NCBI GenBank assembly: GCA_002633005.1
Contig: NMRA01000171.1
Coordinates: 666,669-730,668 of the forward strand
From: Phoronis australis
Lineage: Eukaryota; Phoronida; Phoronidae
Direction: 5' to 3'
DNA: 64,000 nucleotides
The notes beneath the pieces were generated by a model. The model did not search any database. It saw nothing but the letters and a program-made list of their open reading frames with translations, and was not told where the DNA came from. Below, piece by piece: positions 60,301 through 64,000 of this stretch. The position numbers and the translations under genes were made by a program. Numbering within the stretch: the stretch's first letter is position 1; every line of letters starts with the position of its first letter.

Positions 60301-62845
60301 TCAAAGTAAAGTCATCACAAGACTATACTCCTGGTAACTCTGGAAGAGATTGTAGAAGCAAGAAATAACAGCGTTTTTTGCATAAGCGAGGCCTACCGTG
60401 GTACTCATCTCCGCAATGTTGCTTCAAAGATATGATCTCTGTTGGCCCAAAGTCTGTGACCTTAAGTACCCATCGATTGTCTACAACACAGTTTGAACTC
60501 TTCAATCGCCCATGAGATTTCAGTTTGGAGTTGTGCAAGTATGACATCCCCTGTGAATATTCAAATGTAAACAAAACAAAAACCATTAGTGCCAGGAAAT
60601 ATTCTAAATAATTGTGCACGAGTAATAACATATTAAAGTATATCAAAACAATCCTTATCATGTTATTTTATTTCCAATCAGCACATGAGTCATAGAATAA
60701 CGTGGCCATTTTACGTACTATATTTTAAAAATGCTTAAATTAAAACTTTCACTTACAATTGCGTTCATATTATTATCATCACCGTTATTAATAATATTAT
60801 CATTACCGCTACTGTTGCTGTTACTCAAGCTGCTGCTGCTGGTGCTGATGGTGGTGGTGCTGCTGGTGCTGCTACTGCTGCTGCTGCTGCTGCTACTACT
60901 ACTATCACTACTACTATTACTACTGCTACCTTTCCTTTTAAAGTTATAACAGCACACAAATAATTTTAAAACCGACTTAAGGATCTAGAAACCAGTCTCA
61001 AGCCTCTAGCATTATAGTCTAGGGGGATGTAAGAGAGGCGTGCTCTACTACTAGTCCACAGTTCCTCCTCGAGGAAGCGTTGCTTTTACAAAGATGGGAC
61101 GTGTTCGAAAAGGAACAAACTCTGTTCATCTGATCGTTAATAAGAGGATTTCGAAACTGAAGAAACTTTACCGTCACAACGCAACTGTCTGATCTTAATA
61201 TCGTCAAGAGGAAAGAAATGAATTGAAACTTGTTCGTAAAGTTCATTAGTCACATTTTCAACAAATCAATGACTGTCACTACAGTGTACTAATTCATTAA
61301 GGATACTAGCCAAATAGATGAGGACACAAGGGGCCTTATACGTGCATGACCATCGGACAAATAAACAAATAAATAAAGACTCTTACCGCCGTTAAATCAC
61401 TTATGAAAGAGCATCTGAAAATCCAATCCAGCGAAATGTCCGTATTGTCTAAAATTTCCTGAAAATGGAAATGGATGCTAATCAACAGAGTAATATAGAT
61501 CTACAACAATAGAAAATGAGGTTTAAACGAATTAGCTACGAATTTATAAACAAGTCTTCATACCTTTTGATTCAGGCCACTAGCATGTATTATCAAGAAA
61601 TTGATGCCAAGCTGTTATTGGTCGGATTGGACTGATCTCTGGAAAACTGACAGTTCGTCCATGCATAATACCCGGCACAAATAAGTTGCTTAGTAACCCT
61701 CCAAGTAAAAATGAATACATGGCGTTCTTACCTCAAGGCTGCCCTTTTCACAGAATGCGAAAACCAGACAAAAATTCGGGGATTGAAGACTAGCGCCGAC
61801 AAAGGAGTTGATATTATCGTGCACCATATCGCGCATCTGGCAAAGAAGAAAAAGCTTAACTGATTTAACCCAACGACGTATGACTTGGGCATTCAAACAT
61901 ACTAAATAAAGTATATAGTTGTCATTTTACAAACACTAAAATTTACGCGAAAATTTGAAAACGGCAATGCAGTTTCGTTTATCAATAAGAACAATGAGAC
62001 ATATCGCAACCATAAAGGTGGTATTCATAATCGTGGTATTTTCGAAGGGTGACCTTACTACAGCAATGAAGCTAATAAGGACGGTCTTTTGGTACGGTTG
62101 ACACTCCCCCGGCTAAACTACCACAGCTGGTCCTACTAGTGTGGGTAGTTTATACTGCGATGGATAGTACAGCTGAATATTTGGCGTCCCGTGGGCTCAA
62201 AGCGTAGTCGGGATCTCAATCGGTGATGTGCCGGGCGTAAACCATGGCGACAGGTACACATTACTGACCCAATGTGCGTAAACGTCTTTTCCGGAGACCA
62301 TAGACTTTCTTCGGGAAATCTACGGTATTTTGGGGTGAAACTCTTGGTTTTTCATATGCACTTGATAAAATCATCTGATTGACTCAACGGAGGTGAACCT
62401 CCGTTGGCTTTACGTGAGGACACGCTAGTGAATGAGTAGAATGCTCTTTTGATCGTTCACCAATTTTTATTAACAACGAGACTAATTATAAAGTTTGGAG
62501 AAAACCCGGAAGAATATCATAAAATTTTCATCAGCTTCCCAGGATAACGATCACGAGAAATAACTTTTTCTTTGGGGACTGAGTGCGTTTCACAGAGTAT
62601 AGATGATGTGATGTCTAGGTGCCAACAACACTGCCCATTAATGGAAATTATTTTCTCACCAGCTGCAGTTCCACAAGATGATGTCGTTTCAGCTCAAAGC
62701 GCGTGCAGTTGAGCATGTGCATGATGACTTTACTTCCTTTGTACACAAAGCAATTATTATAGAGTCTATCACTGTGAATGGAAACAGCTGATGACGCAAA
62801 GTTCCCGTCATTTACACTAGCTTTAGACATCGATGTTCTCCATTT
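46716..62845 (-). CDS. Receptor guanylate cyclase, intracellular part (11 exons)
   Basis: This family makes cGMP from GTP on ligand binding at the plasma membrane. Minus-strand exons: 62845-62660, 61836-61732, 61458-61387, 60550-60397, 57136-56993, 53245-53059, 52358-52221, 50877-50681, 48985-48800, 47275-47192, 46807-46716; 1545 bp, 515 codons, all phases compatible. The kinase homology domain has [11 protein letters not shown] in place of a catalytic HRD loop, but [12 protein letters not shown] and [13 protein letters not shown] are present. The dimerisation helix is [20 protein letters not shown]. The cyclase domain has metal-binding aspartates in FFSDIVGFT and near NDLYTMFD, substrate-recognition ETIGDAYMV, and transition-state Asn/Arg in [10 protein letters not shown], so it looks active. 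It matches NPR-type and related receptor cyclases; which subfamily is unclear without the ectodomain. 5' exons (ligand domain, membrane segment) and the last 3' exon are missing. Confidence 0.93.
49687..49920. repeat. Dispersed repeat, second copy (cyclase intron)
   Basis: Colinear with 22108-22345 in SF3B3 intron 17, in the same plus orientation: GCACTGATTT, TTGTGAACCAAAG, AAGTCAACACAAAC, TTTGTCTGACTTTTA. It is noncoding. Confidence 0.7.
51003..51022. repeat. (AT)n microsatellite (cyclase intron)
   Basis: About ten AT dinucleotides. Confidence 0.85.
52892..52959. repeat. 4 x 16 bp tandem repeat (cyclase intron)
   Basis: Four units of TTTAGTCTTAATTAAC. Each unit contains the palindrome TTAATTAA. 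Confidence 0.9.
54246..54391. repeat. (TAT)n/(ATT)n microsatellite (cyclase intron)
   Basis: About 145 bp of ATT/TAT triplets with TTT interruptions early and a perfect stretch at the right end. Long Leu/Ile frames here are artefacts. Confidence 0.97.
55115..55501. mobile_element. 387-bp inverted-repeat element built of GGTGGAAATAATTT units (cyclase intron)
   Basis: Terminal inverted repeats of about 28 bp begin CATTTTAGTTAAATTAC at the left and end GTAATTTACCTAAAATG at the right. The interior is about 15 degenerate units of the type GGTGGAAATAATTT in both directions, separated by CCTAGGTG-like or CCGGG-like links. There is no coding frame. Class not recognised. Confidence 0.75.
60760..60935. 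repeat. Mixed trinucleotide repeat (TTA, GCT, GGT, CTA)
   Basis: A run of triplets read as poly-Ser on the minus strand or poly-Leu on the plus strand. It lies in the cyclase intron between 60551 and 61386, so these frames are not coding. Confidence 0.9.
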
Positions 62846-63258
62846 CTTAAAAAGAAGAAAGGCTCCATTAGGAATGTCCAGTCATGAAGACGCAGGTGTT
62901 TAGTCACACATTCATTCATAATAAAATGAAGGCATGAAGAGTAACAACAACAGTAACACATTAAATATCACTCAGCAACTTGATACTACCTAGCATCGCT
63001 TTTTTGTACTCTGAGTACACGAGCTACATTGGAGAAAACATTGCGGAGCTTTTCTCAAATGCTCTGTGAAAGCCCTTGGGTCCCCCCGCATTGGAAGGGT
63101 CGGTTAGGAGGGATGAACCTCAAATTTCGGGGGACAGGTGTCGTCTCGAGTGGACATTGTGTCCTCAGGTGGGCATTTTGCCATTTCACATATTGTGCAT
63201 CTCTGCTGGGTAATTTGGAGGTTCTGAGGCATCGTCTCGAGTATTACCAATTACGAAG

Positions 63259-63512
63259 GGGGGGGGGGGGGGGTNNNNNNNNNNNNNNNNNNNNNNNNNN
63301 NNNNNNNNNNNNNNNNNNNNNNNNNNNNNNNNNNNNNNNNNNNNNNNNNNNNNNNNNNNNNNNNNNNNNNNNNNNNNNNNNNNNNNNNNNNNNNNNNNNN
63401 NNNNNNNNNNNNNNNNNNNNNNNNNNNNNNNNNNNNNNNNNNNNNNNNNNNNNNNNNNNNNNNNNNNNNNNNNNNNNNNNNNNNNNNNNNNNNAAATCCG
63501 CCACTGCTTCAC
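63259..63512. mobile_element. Probable GGCGGATTT-ended element around a gap
   Basis: A poly-G run of about 16 bases precedes the gap, and AAATCCGCCACTG follows it, matching the right end of the GGCGGATCTA family seen at 5607, 34790 and 39979. Confidence 0.4.
63275..63493. other. Assembly gap (219 N)
   Basis: A run of N directly after a poly-G tract. Frames that cross it are artefacts. Confidence 0.95.
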
Positions 63513-64000
63513 TACTCGAGGATAACAAAATCCAAGTCAAAACCTTCATAACTGTCCATTGTGTGAGTCGGTGATGGTTTCAATTTTGTTGTTGATAACG
63601 AAAATATATCCCTGTCAGGGTTACCGCATGAGACCCATTCTGTGAGCTAAACAGGGCGAAACGCGATTCTAGAAGAAAATAATCGGTTATCGTATCACTC
63701 AAAGAAAAGCTGCGCCGCCGGTAGTGGTTATATATGCCGCTATTGTGCCTTTGGTTATTGTTTCAGTACTTTGACGACACAGATTAAGGTAAAATATCAC
63801 CAATACCTGACATAACAAATATTCGCCAAATTTGACATTTGATCAGATATTGCTGTGAAAGCCCCCAATGCTTCAAGACAAGTTATGGTATGTACTTTAC
63901 AATGGCAAATCATGTATTCGGTAATACGTATCGCTTATGAAAATAATAGAATTGAAAAAGTTCCCTTTTCCGTCATATTCACGGGGGTCAACCTTCTCAC

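Larger units (their letters stand above)
62846..64000. other. Cyclase intron or upstream region with gap
   Basis: The minus-strand acceptor at 62846 has a good pyrimidine tract (TTTCTTCTTTTTAAG), so an intron continues to the right. No membrane-segment exon is visible. The gap at 63275-63493 could hide one. Confidence 0.4.

Overview
The window is nuclear DNA from an animal. Genes are split by many GT-AG introns, the three protein genes are metazoan housekeeping or signalling families, and the space between and inside them is full of diverged DNA-transposon relics, a dead LINE and microsatellites. About 480 N bases in three gaps and four single Ns mark it as a draft assembly. The gene set and transposon types would suit a marine invertebrate such as a lancelet, hemichordate or other early deuterostome, but the sequence alone does not fix the species.

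Left part (1-29189). COG4 (Golgi tethering, minus strand, first six coding exons only) and SF3B3 (U2 snRNP splicing factor, plus strand, complete, 22 coding exons, 1216 codons) lie head to head and appear to share a very short divergent promoter at about 4711-4776. The same head-to-head pair is found in human at 16q22, so this is old microsynteny. The main result of the hunt is inside SF3B3: its introns carry small nucleolar RNA genes. Introns 2, 5, 10, 13 and 18 each hold one copy of a 124-126 nt H/ACA snoRNA (two hairpins, H box AGACTA, ACA box at the 3' end, stems kept by compensating changes). Intron 11 holds a decayed sixth copy. Introns 16 and 19 hold two copies of a box C/D snoRNA whose D' guide matches 28S rRNA in the same place as the U18 family. 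All copies lie on the host strand. The gene thus links a splicing factor to a locally amplified set of rRNA-modification guides.

Middle part (29190-46715). No confident protein gene was found. It holds two copies of a transposon family with TGCGCCCACA-type ends, one split by a LINE fragment and a 140-bp direct duplication; GGCGGATCTA-ended elements whose poly-G tracts border assembly gaps; simple repeats; and a 7 x 55 bp minisatellite in which nearly every unit carries a CRE-like and a STAT-like site.

Right part (46716-62845, minus strand). Eleven exons encode the intracellular half of a receptor guanylate cyclase (kinase homology domain, dimerisation helix, cyclase domain). The receptor ectodomain and membrane segment must lie further right, and the last short exon was not found. 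Its introns carry a (TAT)n tract, a 387-bp inverted-repeat element and other repeats.

Intron numbers count coding exons: intron 1 follows the exon that contains the ATG.
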